From contig JAPLBU010000121.1 of NCBI GenBank assembly GCA_026392575.1, positions 1 through 7,781 on the forward strand: 7,781 nt of DNA, in the 5' to 3' direction. The notes under the pieces were generated by a model that saw only the letters and a list, made by a program, of their open reading frames with translations, was not told where the DNA came from and searched no databases. This document shows, piece after piece, positions 1 to 5,356 of this stretch. The position numbers and the translations under genes are program-made. Positions within the stretch are counted from its first letter, which is position 1; each line of letters begins with the position of its first letter. This DNA is from Actinomycetota bacterium (lineage in GTDB: Bacteria; Actinomycetota; Actinomycetes; S36-B12).

Positions 1-195
1 CTCACTCGTCGCGACATCGTTGGCAGTCGGCACGGTGGTGCGGGCGAGGAGGAAGGCGAAGACGGCAAGGCCCAGGCCACCGACGATCAGGACAGTGAGA
101 ATCAGCCAGCGCAGCCAATGCCTCTTGGCGCGCGGCGGGGGAGCAGCGGGTCGCTTGGCCGGCGTGCGTTTCGCCGGCCCTTTGCTTTGGGCCAC
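1..195 (-). CDS. ponA: Class A penicillin-binding protein (glycosyltransferase/transpeptidase), N-terminal part only
   Basis: Only the first 65 codons are visible; the gene runs off the left edge. Reading from a GTG start gives a Lys/Arg/Pro/Ala-rich cytoplasmic tail (residues 1-30), one transmembrane helix (about 31-51) and then TTVPTANDVATSE, which fits the segment before a GT51 glycosyltransferase domain in actinobacterial PBPs. A GAGG ribosome-binding motif at 200-203 lies 4 nt before the GTG. It follows the DUF5318 stop by 28 nt on the same strand, so the two are probably co-transcribed. In M. tuberculosis the DUF5318 gene Rv0049 precedes ponA1 (Rv0050) in the same way. The full protein would be membrane-anchored and polymerise and cross-link peptidoglycan, but no catalytic residue is inside the window. 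The identity rests on the N-terminal architecture plus synteny; another single-pass protein with a basic tail cannot be excluded. Confidence 0.72.
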   Translation of the reverse strand, partial: MAQSKGPAKRTPAKRPAAPPPRAKRHWLRWLILTVLIVGGLGLAVFAFLLARTTVPTANDVATSE

Positions 196-199
196 AGGT

Positions 200-203
200 C
201 CTC
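200..203 (-). promoter_or_regulatory. Ribosome-binding site deciding the ponA GTG start
   Basis: On the minus strand GAGG stands 4 nt upstream of the GTG at 195-193. A second GTG at 205-203 overlaps this motif but opens another frame with no membrane segment, so the 195 start is preferred. Confidence 0.5.
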
Positions 204-223
204 ACGTTGTCAGGGGAAGGTGA

Positions 224-745
224 CTACTTAAGAAGATCACGCGGGGTGGGCAGAGCGCGTCGCGGCACGCCGTCGCCTAGGACGTATGTCGTCAGCAGGA
301 AGTTCCAGTGGCAGTGCTGGCAGACCTCGACGACGTAGACCTTGAAGTACCCGAACTTGTGCGCCATGCCGGGCAGGTCCGCGGTTTGGCGGATGCGGCC
401 GGAGTAGGGGCCGAGTTCGTCGCCGTACACGTAGGTGACCGTGACCAGGCCGTCATCCCGGCACGCCGGGCAGTCCCGGCCGACCAGTTCGCCATGGAAT
501 CGGGCCGCCTTGAGGAGGTACGGATCGGCATCGCAGAGATCCGAGGACAGGCCGCCGCCGTTGAACAGCCGCCGCAGGGCGGCGCGGCGCTCCAATGCGT
601 GGTCGACGACCGATCGGGGGCGCTCGGGGTGGGCGACGGGCTCAGCCGGCGGCAGTTCCCCGGAGGACTTCGTGCGTCGGCTGGCCGTTGCGGACTCACC
701 GCGGGCGATCGTTCCGCGGATTGCCGTCTTACGGGGCCCTGCCAT
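224..745 (-). CDS. DUF5318 family zinc-ribbon protein
   Basis: A 173-residue protein. The conserved core (from about residue 45, SVVDHALERRAALRRL) contains CDADPYLLKAARFHGE, a first CxxC (C92/C95, CPAC), TYVYGDELG, and a second CxxC (C142/C145, CQHCHWN). The paired knuckles suggest a small zinc ribbon. This matches the actinobacterial DUF5318 family (M. tuberculosis Rv0049, roughly 135-140 residues as I recall), whose function is unknown. The first 44 residues are a basic, Ser/Thr/Pro-rich extension that looks disordered. The ATG at 745 was chosen because the frame's longer version (start at 829) would overlap the divergent padR coding region and its promoter. There is no clear Shine-Dalgarno sequence, but a TAGACT -10-like hexamer lies 8 nt upstream, so the mRNA may be leaderless. 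It sits just upstream of ponA on the same strand, which hints at a role linked to cell-wall synthesis; that is inference. Confidence 0.85.
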   Translation of the reverse strand: MAGPRKTAIRGTIARGESATASRRTKSSGELPPAEPVAHPERPRSVVDHALERRAALRRLFNGGGLSSDLCDADPYLLKAARFHGELVGRDCPACRDDGLVTVTYVYGDELGPYSGRIRQTADLPGMAHKFGYFKVYVVEVCQHCHWNFLLTTYVLGDGVPRRALPTPRDLLK

Positions 746-753
746 GCGGCCAG

Positions 754-759
754 AGTCTA
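754..759 (-). promoter_or_regulatory. Possible -10 element of the DUF5318/ponA promoter
   Basis: TAGACT on the minus strand fits the TANNNT form of actinobacterial -10 boxes and ends 8 nt before the ATG, compatible with leaderless transcription. No convincing -35 hexamer is present at 16-18 bp (AAATTC is the best I see). Confidence 0.35.
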
Positions 760-781
760 CGGGTGGGCTCGGAATCGAATT

Positions 782-809
782 TTGATATATCGGATTGATA
801 TGTTGTACT
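782..809 (+). promoter_or_regulatory. Predicted padR-ino1 promoter
   Basis: TTGATA (782-787) is one mismatch from the TTGACA -35 consensus. TGTACT (804-809) is a 4/6 match to TATAAT, with a 16-bp spacer. The padR ATG follows after only 5 nt and no Shine-Dalgarno sequence is present, so transcription would start at or next to the A of the ATG (leaderless). This stretch (about 779-815) is clearly AT-richer than its GC-rich surroundings. Confidence 0.5.
787..801 (+). promoter_or_regulatory. Candidate operator: ATATC-N5-GATAT inverted repeat in the padR promoter spacer
   Basis: ATATC (787-791) and GATAT (797-801) form a perfect 5-bp inverted repeat with a 5-nt centre. In addition TTGATAT occurs twice (782-788 and 795-801), a 13-bp direct repeat. 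The site lies between the proposed -35 and -10 boxes, where a bound dimer would block RNA polymerase. PadR proteins often repress their own promoters through AT-rich dyads in such positions, so autoregulation is the natural inference. It is not the textbook ATGT-N8-ACAT PadR box. Confidence 0.4.
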
Positions 810-814
810 GAACT

Positions 815-1393
815 ATGGCCAAGCGGCACGACGTCCTCGAGTTCGCCGTCCTGGGCGTCCTATCCGAGGGCCCGCTGCACGGGTACGAGCTCCGCAAGCG
901 CCTCGCCACCGTGCTCGGCCCCTTCCGGGCACTGTCCTACGGCTCCCTGTACCCCTGCCTTCGCCGCCTGCAGGCCAAGGGGCTGATCGACGACGTCGCC
1001 CTCACGCCGGCACTCGACTCGGCCGCCCCGGCGCTGTCCGCCCGCCGGGCACGCGTCGTCTACGCCATCAGCGCCGACGGCAAGGAGGAGTTCGGCACGT
1101 GGGCCAATGAGCCCGGTCCCGAGGCCTGGGAGGACGAGGGTTTCGCCGCCCACCTGGCCTTCTTCAGCCGTACCGAGGCGCGGGTCCGACTGCGCATCCT
1201 CGAAGGCCGCAAGTCGCGCCTCGAGGAGCGCGTCGACACCCTGCGTGAATCCCTGACCCGCAGCCGCGAGCGCATGGACGCCTACACACTCCAACTTCAG
1301 CAGCACGGGCTCGACGGTGCCGAGCGCGAAGTGCGCTGGCTCAACGAACTCATCACCAATGAACGAACGTCCCTCACTAAGGAGCAGCAATGA
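815..1393 (+). CDS. PadR family transcriptional regulator
   Basis: A 192-residue protein. Residues 8-90 form the PadR winged helix-turn-helix: LEFAVLGVLSEGPLHGYELR, then the recognition region LSYGSLYPCLRRLQAKGLI (about 40-58), and the wing strand RVVYAISADGKEEF (80-93). The wing loop (about 61-78, Ala/Leu/Pro-rich) is longer than in minimal PadR proteins. Residues 105-190 are mainly helical, with a heptad-like stretch at about 120-160, corresponding to the dimerising C-terminal helical domain (Vir_act_alpha_C type). The stop overlaps the ino1 start as ATGA, so the two are translationally coupled. M. tuberculosis Rv0047c is a PadR-family protein next to ino1, so control of ino1 and of its own promoter is likely but inferred. 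The effector is unknown. Confidence 0.93.
   Translation: MAKRHDVLEFAVLGVLSEGPLHGYELRKRLATVLGPFRALSYGSLYPCLRRLQAKGLIDDVALTPALDSAAPALSARRARVVYAISADGKEEFGTWANEPGPEAWEDEGFAAHLAFFSRTEARVRLRILEGRKSRLEERVDTLRESLTRSRERMDAYTLQLQQHGLDGAEREVRWLNELITNERTSLTKEQQ
1379..1384 (+). promoter_or_regulatory. Ribosome-binding site of ino1 (inside the end of padR)
   Basis: AAGGAG stands 5 nt before the ino1 ATG at 1390 and lies within the last codons of padR. It is the strongest Shine-Dalgarno sequence in the window and suits a gene translated at high level from a coupled start. Confidence 0.8.
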
Positions 1394-2472
1394 GTTCGGT
1401 TCGCGTAGCAATCGTCGGCGTCGGCAACTGTGCTTCGTCGCTCGTCCAGGGTGTGGAGTACTACAAGGACGCCGATCCGGCCGAGTTCGTCCCCGGCCTC
1501 ATGCATGTGCAGTTCGGTGATTACCACGTCCGCGACGTCCAGTTCGTCGTCGCGTTCGACGTCGACGGCAAGAAGGTCGGTCTCGACCTGTCGGAGGCGA
1601 TCAACGCGTCCGAGAACAACACCCTGAAGTTCGCCGACGTGCCGCCGACTGGCGTCATCGTTCAGCGCGGCACCACGCTCGATGGCCTCGGCAAGTACTA
1701 CCGCGAGACGATCACCGAGTCCGATGCCGAGCCGGTCGACGTCGTCGCCGCCCTCAAGGACGCCAAGGTCGACATCGTCGTCTGCTACCTCCCTGTCGGC
1801 TCCGAGGATGCCGCGCGGTTCTACGCCCAGTGCGCGATCGATGCCGGCTGTGGCTTCGTCAATGCCCTGCCCGTCTTCATCGCCGGCACGCCCGAGTGGG
1901 CCCAGAAGTTCGTCGATGCGGGCCTGCCCATCGTCGGCGACGACATCAAGAGCCAGGTCGGCGCGACTATCACGCACCGCGTCATGGCCAAGCTCTTCGA
2001 GGACCGCGGCGTGATCCTGGATCGCACCTACCAGCTCAATGTCGGCGGAAACATGGACTTCAAGAACATGCTCGAGCGCGACCGCCTCGAGTCCAAGAAG
2101 GTCTCCAAGACGCAGTCCGTCACGTCGCAGGTCACCTCGCACGACATGGGTGCACGCAATGTGCACATCGGACCGAGTGACTACATCGCATGGCTCGACG
2201 ATCGCAAGTGGGCGTTCGTGCGCCTCGAGGGTCGCGCGTTCGGCGATGCCCCGCTGAACCTGGAGTACAAGCTCGAGGTGTGGGACTCACCGAACAGCGC
2301 CGGCGTGATCATCGATGCCGTTCGTGCGGCGAAGATCGCCATGGACCGCGGCATCGGTGGACCGATCCTGTCCGCCTCGAGCTACTTCATGAAGTCGCCG
2401 CCGGTGCAGTACAACGACAGTGAGGCGAAGCAGGCCGTCGAGGACTTCATCGCCGGCACGATCGAGCGCTAG
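1390..2472 (+). CDS. ino1: Inositol-3-phosphate synthase
   Basis: A 360-residue protein, close to the M. tuberculosis enzyme (367). It converts glucose 6-phosphate to 1D-myo-inositol 3-phosphate with a catalytic NAD+, in the cytosol; this is the entry step to inositol, mycothiol and phosphatidylinositol lipids. Visible motifs: the Rossmann turn VAIVGVGNCASSL (6-18); PPTGVIVQRGTTLDGLGKYY; VVCYLPVGSE; FVNALPVFIAGTPEWA; GDDIKSQVGATITHR; LNVGGNMDFKNML (216-228); SKKVSKTQS (235-243); and APLNLEYKLEVWDSPNSAG (287-305), whose K294 aligns with the conserved catalytic-region lysine of the family. The protein ends at the usual ...DFIAGTIER. No truncation or missing motif is seen. The start at 1390 is fixed by AAGGAG and by the conserved N-terminal MSSVRVAIVGVGNCA. 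Expression is probably set by the PadR protein encoded just upstream. Confidence 0.98.
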   Translation: MSSVRVAIVGVGNCASSLVQGVEYYKDADPAEFVPGLMHVQFGDYHVRDVQFVVAFDVDGKKVGLDLSEAINASENNTLKFADVPPTGVIVQRGTTLDGLGKYYRETITESDAEPVDVVAALKDAKVDIVVCYLPVGSEDAARFYAQCAIDAGCGFVNALPVFIAGTPEWAQKFVDAGLPIVGDDIKSQVGATITHRVMAKLFEDRGVILDRTYQLNVGGNMDFKNMLERDRLESKKVSKTQSVTSQVTSHDMGARNVHIGPSDYIAWLDDRKWAFVRLEGRAFGDAPLNLEYKLEVWDSPNSAGVIIDAVRAAKIAMDRGIGGPILSASSYFMKSPPVQYNDSEAKQAVEDFIAGTIER

Positions 2473-2668
2473 CAGAAGCACCGACACAGAAGCACCGGGA
2501 GAAATCGGCGACAAATGCCGCAACGCCCCCCGTCCTTACCCGTTTGTCCCGGATACCGGGAGAAACGGGTGATGGGCGGGGGGTCTGGGGCATTCTTTGC
2601 CGATTTGTCCCGGTGCATCATTGGTGCCTCGCTGATTTGTCCCGGTGCCTTGTTGATTTCTCCCGGGC
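2473..2668 (+). repeat. Cluster of inverted and direct copies of a CCGGGA(G/C)AAA motif forming a long nested palindrome
   Basis: This non-coding stretch carries six copies of the core CCGGGA(G/C)AAA: plus orientation at 2495-2504 and 2556-2565; minus orientation at 2543-2552, 2604-2613, 2636-2645 and 2657-2666. The 30-nt arms 2492-2521 and 2587-2616 are reverse complements with only about five mismatches. Inside them lie CCCCCCG (2526-2532) against CGGGGGG (2577-2583), and a central hairpin at 2538-2570, so 2492-2616 can fold as one long imperfect hairpin. In both the outer and central stems a G-variant core pairs with a C-variant core, leaving one mismatch at the same place. GATTTGTCCCGGTGC is repeated at 2602-2616 and 2634-2648, and CAGAAGCACCG is repeated at 2473-2483 and 2487-2497. 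It resembles a REP/BIME-like dispersed element. No transposase or RAYT gene is nearby. It could also act as a transcription terminator or mRNA 3'-end stabiliser for ino1. Confidence 0.85.
2538..2570 (+). terminator. Strong hairpin downstream of ino1, possible terminator
   Basis: Arms 2538-2552 and 2556-2570 pair over 15 positions with one mismatch (G2546 against G2562) around a 3-nt ATA loop. No T-run follows on either strand, so it is not a classical rho-independent terminator; U-less hairpins are proposed as terminators in GC-rich actinobacteria. It is the core of the larger palindrome and may simply be part of that repeat element. Confidence 0.35.
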
Positions 2669-2688
2669 ATCGACGGGCTGCTGACGGA

Positions 2689-2694
2689 TAGCGT
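2689..2694 (+). promoter_or_regulatory. Possible -10 element of the tryptophanase gene
   Basis: TAGCGT fits TANNNT and ends 6 nt before the ATG at 2701, which would give a leaderless mRNA. No good -35 hexamer is present and no clear Shine-Dalgarno sequence precedes the ATG, so this is weak. Confidence 0.25.
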
Positions 2695-2700
2695 CACGGC

Positions 2701-4062
2701 ATGGAATACCAGACGATCTTCGAGCCCTTCCGCATCCACTCCGTCGAGCCCCTCAGGCTGACCACCGAGGACGAGCGCCGCGAAGCCCTGGTGACCGCCC
2801 ACTTCAACCTGTTCTCGCTGAGATCGCGCGATGTGATGATCGACCTGCTCACCGACTCCGGCACTGGAGCAATGAGCCGCGACCAGTGGGCCGCCATCCA
2901 GCACGGCGACGAGTCCTACGCCGGGTCACCGTCCTGGGAACTGTTCCGTGATGCCGTCCAGGAGCTGTTCCCCTTCGCGCACGTCATCCCGACACACCAG
3001 GGCCGCGCCGCAGAGAAGATCCTGTTCTCCCTCATCGGCGGTCCAGGGACGTTCATCCCGAACAACACCCACTTCGATACGACACGCGCCAACATCGAGT
3101 TCAGCGGAGCTGTCGCCACCGACCTGGTGATCGACGAGGGTCGCGACCCACAGTCACGGCACCCCTTCAAGGGCAATCTCGATCCGGCGAAGCTCGTCTC
3201 CTACATCGAGGAGCACGGGCGCGAGAACATCCCGGTGATCATGCTGACCGTCACGAACAACTCCGGTGGCGGCCAGCCGGTATCGCTGCAGAACATGCGT
3301 GCGATCCGCGAGATCTCGCTCCGTTACGACATCCCGCTCTTCCTCGACGCCTGCCGGTTCGCAGAGAACGCCTGGTTCATCCGCGAGCGCGAAGCGGGCA
3401 ACGAGGATCGTGAGGTCGCGGACATCGTCCGGGAGATGGCCTCTCTTGCCGACGGCATGACGATGAGTGCCAAGAAGGATCCGCTGGGAAACATCGGTGG
3501 CTGGCTGGCCATGAACGATGATGCGCTCGCAGCGAAGGCACGCACGATGCTCGTCCTCACCGAGGGCTTCCCGACCTACGGCGGCCTGGCCGGGCGTGAT
3601 CTCGAAGCACTCGCCGTCGGCCTGCATGAGGCCGTCTCGCATGACTACCTGCGATATCGGATCCGCTCCACTGCCTATCTGGCCGATTCCCTGCACGCGA
3701 GCGGCATCCCCGTCGTCCAGCCGCCCGGCGGTCACGCTGTCTACATCGATGCGCGCGCCATGCTGCCGCACATCCCGCCGCTGCAATACCCCGGACAGTC
3801 CCTCGCGATCGCCCTGTAACTCGCGGGCGGCGTGCGCGGTTGCGAGATCGGCACCGTCATGTTCGGTCGCCAGCCCGACGGCACGGAGCAGCCCGCGGCC
3901 ATGGACCTCGTCCGACTCGCCATTCCGCGTCGCACCTACACCCAGAGCCACATCGACTACGTCATCGAGGTGTGCCAGCGGGTCGCGGATACCGCCTCCG
4001 AGCTGGGCGGCTACCGGATGACCTCCGAGCCGCCAGCGCTGCGTCACTTCACTGCCGAGTGA
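2701..4062 (+). pseudogene. tnaA: Tryptophanase-like beta-eliminating PLP lyase, interrupted by one in-frame stop
   Basis: The frame encodes 372 residues, meets TAA at 3817-3819, and continues in the same frame for 80 more sense codons to TGA at 4060-4062; together 453 codons, near tyrosine phenol-lyase (456) and E. coli TnaA (471). Family features before the stop: EPFRIHSVE; IDLLTDSGTGAMS; GDESYAGS (Y73); THQGR (98-102, phosphate binding); TNNSGGGQPVS (N187); FLDACRFAEN (D216, R219); MSAKKD with the PLP lysine K259; EGFPTYGGLAGRD. After the stop: GVRGCEIG and LVRLAIPRRTYTQSHID, containing the arginine (about 405) expected to bind the substrate carboxylate. D126 (FDTT) and I383 (EIG) match tryptophanase rather than tyrosine phenol-lyase (Thr and Arg there). 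An intact enzyme would cleave tryptophan to indole, pyruvate and ammonia. The stop replaces the tyrosine of the usual ALY motif: one change, TAC to TAA. The truncated 372-residue product (2701-3819) should be inactive. Confidence 0.85.
3817..3819 (+). other. Premature in-frame TAA within the tryptophanase frame
   Basis: The local reading is Ala-Leu-stop-Leu-Ala-Gly-Gly-Val-Arg, where family members have Ala/Glu-Leu-Tyr-x-x-x-Gly-Val/Ile-Arg. A single C-to-A change at 3819 would turn the expected TAC into TAA. No frameshift is needed and no other stop interrupts the following 80 codons. Confidence 0.85.
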
Positions 4063-4065
4063 GAG

Positions 4066-5328
4066 GTGCTCGCCGGTCGTGACTTCCGTCGGCTCTATGG
4101 CGTACGGCTCGTCGCACAGTTCGGCGACGGGCTACTGCAGGCGGCCCTCGCGACATTCGTGCTCTTCTCCCCCGAACGCGAGCCCGATGCGGTCAAGGTC
4201 GCCACTGCCTTCGCCATCCTGCTGCTCCCGTATTCAGTTATCGGACCCTTCGCCGGCGTCTTCCTCGACCGGTGGCGACGCCGCAACATCCTCGTCCGAG
4301 CGAATCTGCTCAAGGCGCTGCTGACCATCCCGGTCATCGCCCTCGTCCTCTCCGGCAACGACGGAATACCGCTGGGGCTGAGCGTGCTCGTTGTCCTCGG
4401 CGTCGGTCGTTTCGTCCTGGCCGGCCTCAGCGCATCACTGCCGCACGTCGTGGAGGGTCGCGACCTCGTCACCGCCAATGCCCTGACACCCACCTCCGGA
4501 ACGATCATGGCCGCGATCGGTGCCCTCGGTGGGGTGGCGCTGCGCGCAGCCGTCGGGGGCGGCGATCAGGGCAGCGCCATCGTGCTCGCGTGCGCACTCG
4601 TCGCCTATCTCGGCTCGGCCGGCATAGCCCTGCTGATTGCGGTAGACCGGCTCGGACCGGACGGCACCCGACCAGCCGACACGATGCGTGGCGTCGCCGT
4701 GGGATTGGTCGAGGGCATCAGCGAGCTGCGGCTGCACGCCCAGGCCGGGCGGGCGATCGCGGTCGTCGGTGCGCACCGGATCGTCTTCGGCGTGCTCACG
4801 GCGGGCGGCCTGCTGCTCGTCCGCTACACCTTCAATGCCGTCGTCGCTGCCGACAGCGCCCTGAACGAATTCGCCCTGCTCACGGGAGCTGCGGCCATCG
4901 GTGCGCTCATCGGAGCGATCCTCACCCCCGGGGCAAGCCGCCGTTGGGGGTCGGTCAACTGGTCGGTGTTCGCCCTCGCCCAGGGTGGCGTCATCGGGAT
5001 TCCGCTGGTCATCGTCGGTGCCATGATCCCGTCCTTCCCCCTGCTCCTGGCCGGCTCGCTGAGCATCGGCTTCACCGGTCAGTCGGTGAAGGTCTGCTCG
5101 GACACCCTCGTCCAGCGCTTCATTCCGGACGACCATCTCGGCCGGGTCTTCGCCCTTTTCGACATGATCGTCAACGTCTGCCTCGTGGGTGGAATCACCC
5201 TCATGGCACTGGCCTCTCCGACGACCGGACAGGCCCCGTTCGTCTATGCGGCTTCCGGTTTGCTGCTGGTCGGGACTGCCCTCTGGTATCACCGACACGG
5301 CCCCCGTAGAGTCCGCAGCACTGCCTAG
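4066..5328 (+). CDS. Major facilitator superfamily (MFS) transporter
   Basis: A 420-residue integral membrane protein with about ten to twelve hydrophobic helices and the usual two-bundle spacing. The N-terminus DFRRLYGVRLVAQFGDGLLQ is typical of the MFS_1/MFS_3-like group. The loop after helix 2, GPFAGVFLDRWRRR (60-73), is the conserved G-x3-G/D-R-x-x-R-R motif A. A cytoplasmic linker of about 30 residues (near 190-225) separates the halves, and the protein ends in a basic tail. It starts at GTG only 3 nt after the stop of the complete tryptophanase frame, with a weak GAG-rich ribosome-binding site, so it is probably coupled to that gene. The premature stop there could lower its expression. 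The substrate cannot be told from sequence; an amino acid or indole is suggested only by context, and a drug or metabolite exporter is equally possible. Confidence 0.9.
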   Translation: MLAGRDFRRLYGVRLVAQFGDGLLQAALATFVLFSPEREPDAVKVATAFAILLLPYSVIGPFAGVFLDRWRRRNILVRANLLKALLTIPVIALVLSGNDGIPLGLSVLVVLGVGRFVLAGLSASLPHVVEGRDLVTANALTPTSGTIMAAIGALGGVALRAAVGGGDQGSAIVLACALVAYLGSAGIALLIAVDRLGPDGTRPADTMRGVAVGLVEGISELRLHAQAGRAIAVVGAHRIVFGVLTAGGLLLVRYTFNAVVAADSALNEFALLTGAAAIGALIGAILTPGASRRWGSVNWSVFALAQGGVIGIPLVIVGAMIPSFPLLLAGSLSIGFTGQSVKVCSDTLVQRFIPDDHLGRVFALFDMIVNVCLVGGITLMALASPTTGQAPFVYAASGLLLVGTALWYHRHGPRRVRSTA

Positions 5329-5343
5329 GGGCGGAACCACGAC

Positions 5344-5349
5344 GAAAGG
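5344..5349 (+). promoter_or_regulatory. Ribosome-binding site of the membrane-protein gene
   Basis: GAAAGG lies 7 nt before the ATG at 5357. It decides this start over the further upstream frame opening at 5189, which lies inside the MFS gene. Confidence 0.6.
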
Positions 5350-5356
5350 CACGAAC

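Noticed and set aside
308..811. 167-codon plus-strand frame over the DUF5318 gene
   Set aside because: Shadow of the minus-strand DUF5318 gene, which carries conserved CxxC motifs; the forward product has no recognisable features and would end inside the padR promoter.
746..829. Longer start (829) for the DUF5318 protein
   Set aside because: It would add 28 residues translated from the divergent promoter region and overlap the padR start; the ATG at 745 is more plausible.
1297..2166. 289-codon open frame antisense to ino1
   Set aside because: It mirrors a certain gene (ino1), has no family motif, and is explained by the GC bias of third codon positions. Similar antisense frames at 3154-4047 and 4435-5358 are rejected for the same reason.
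2538..2616. Riboswitch or structured leader for the lyase
   Set aside because: The structure is explained by pairing of repeat copies; I see no known aptamer consensus and no expression platform near the ATG at 2701.
2473..2668. CRISPR array
   Set aside because: Copies are short, alternate in orientation and have no constant spacer length; the pattern is palindromic, not a direct-repeat array, and no cas gene is present.
2701..3819. Tyrosine phenol-lyase
   Set aside because: The residues matching TPL Thr124 and Arg381 are Asp126 and Ile383, as in tryptophanase.
3832..4062. Separate small gene after the lyase stop
   Set aside because: It is in the same frame as the lyase and encodes exactly the missing C-terminal part of that family; no ribosome-binding site suggests independent translation.
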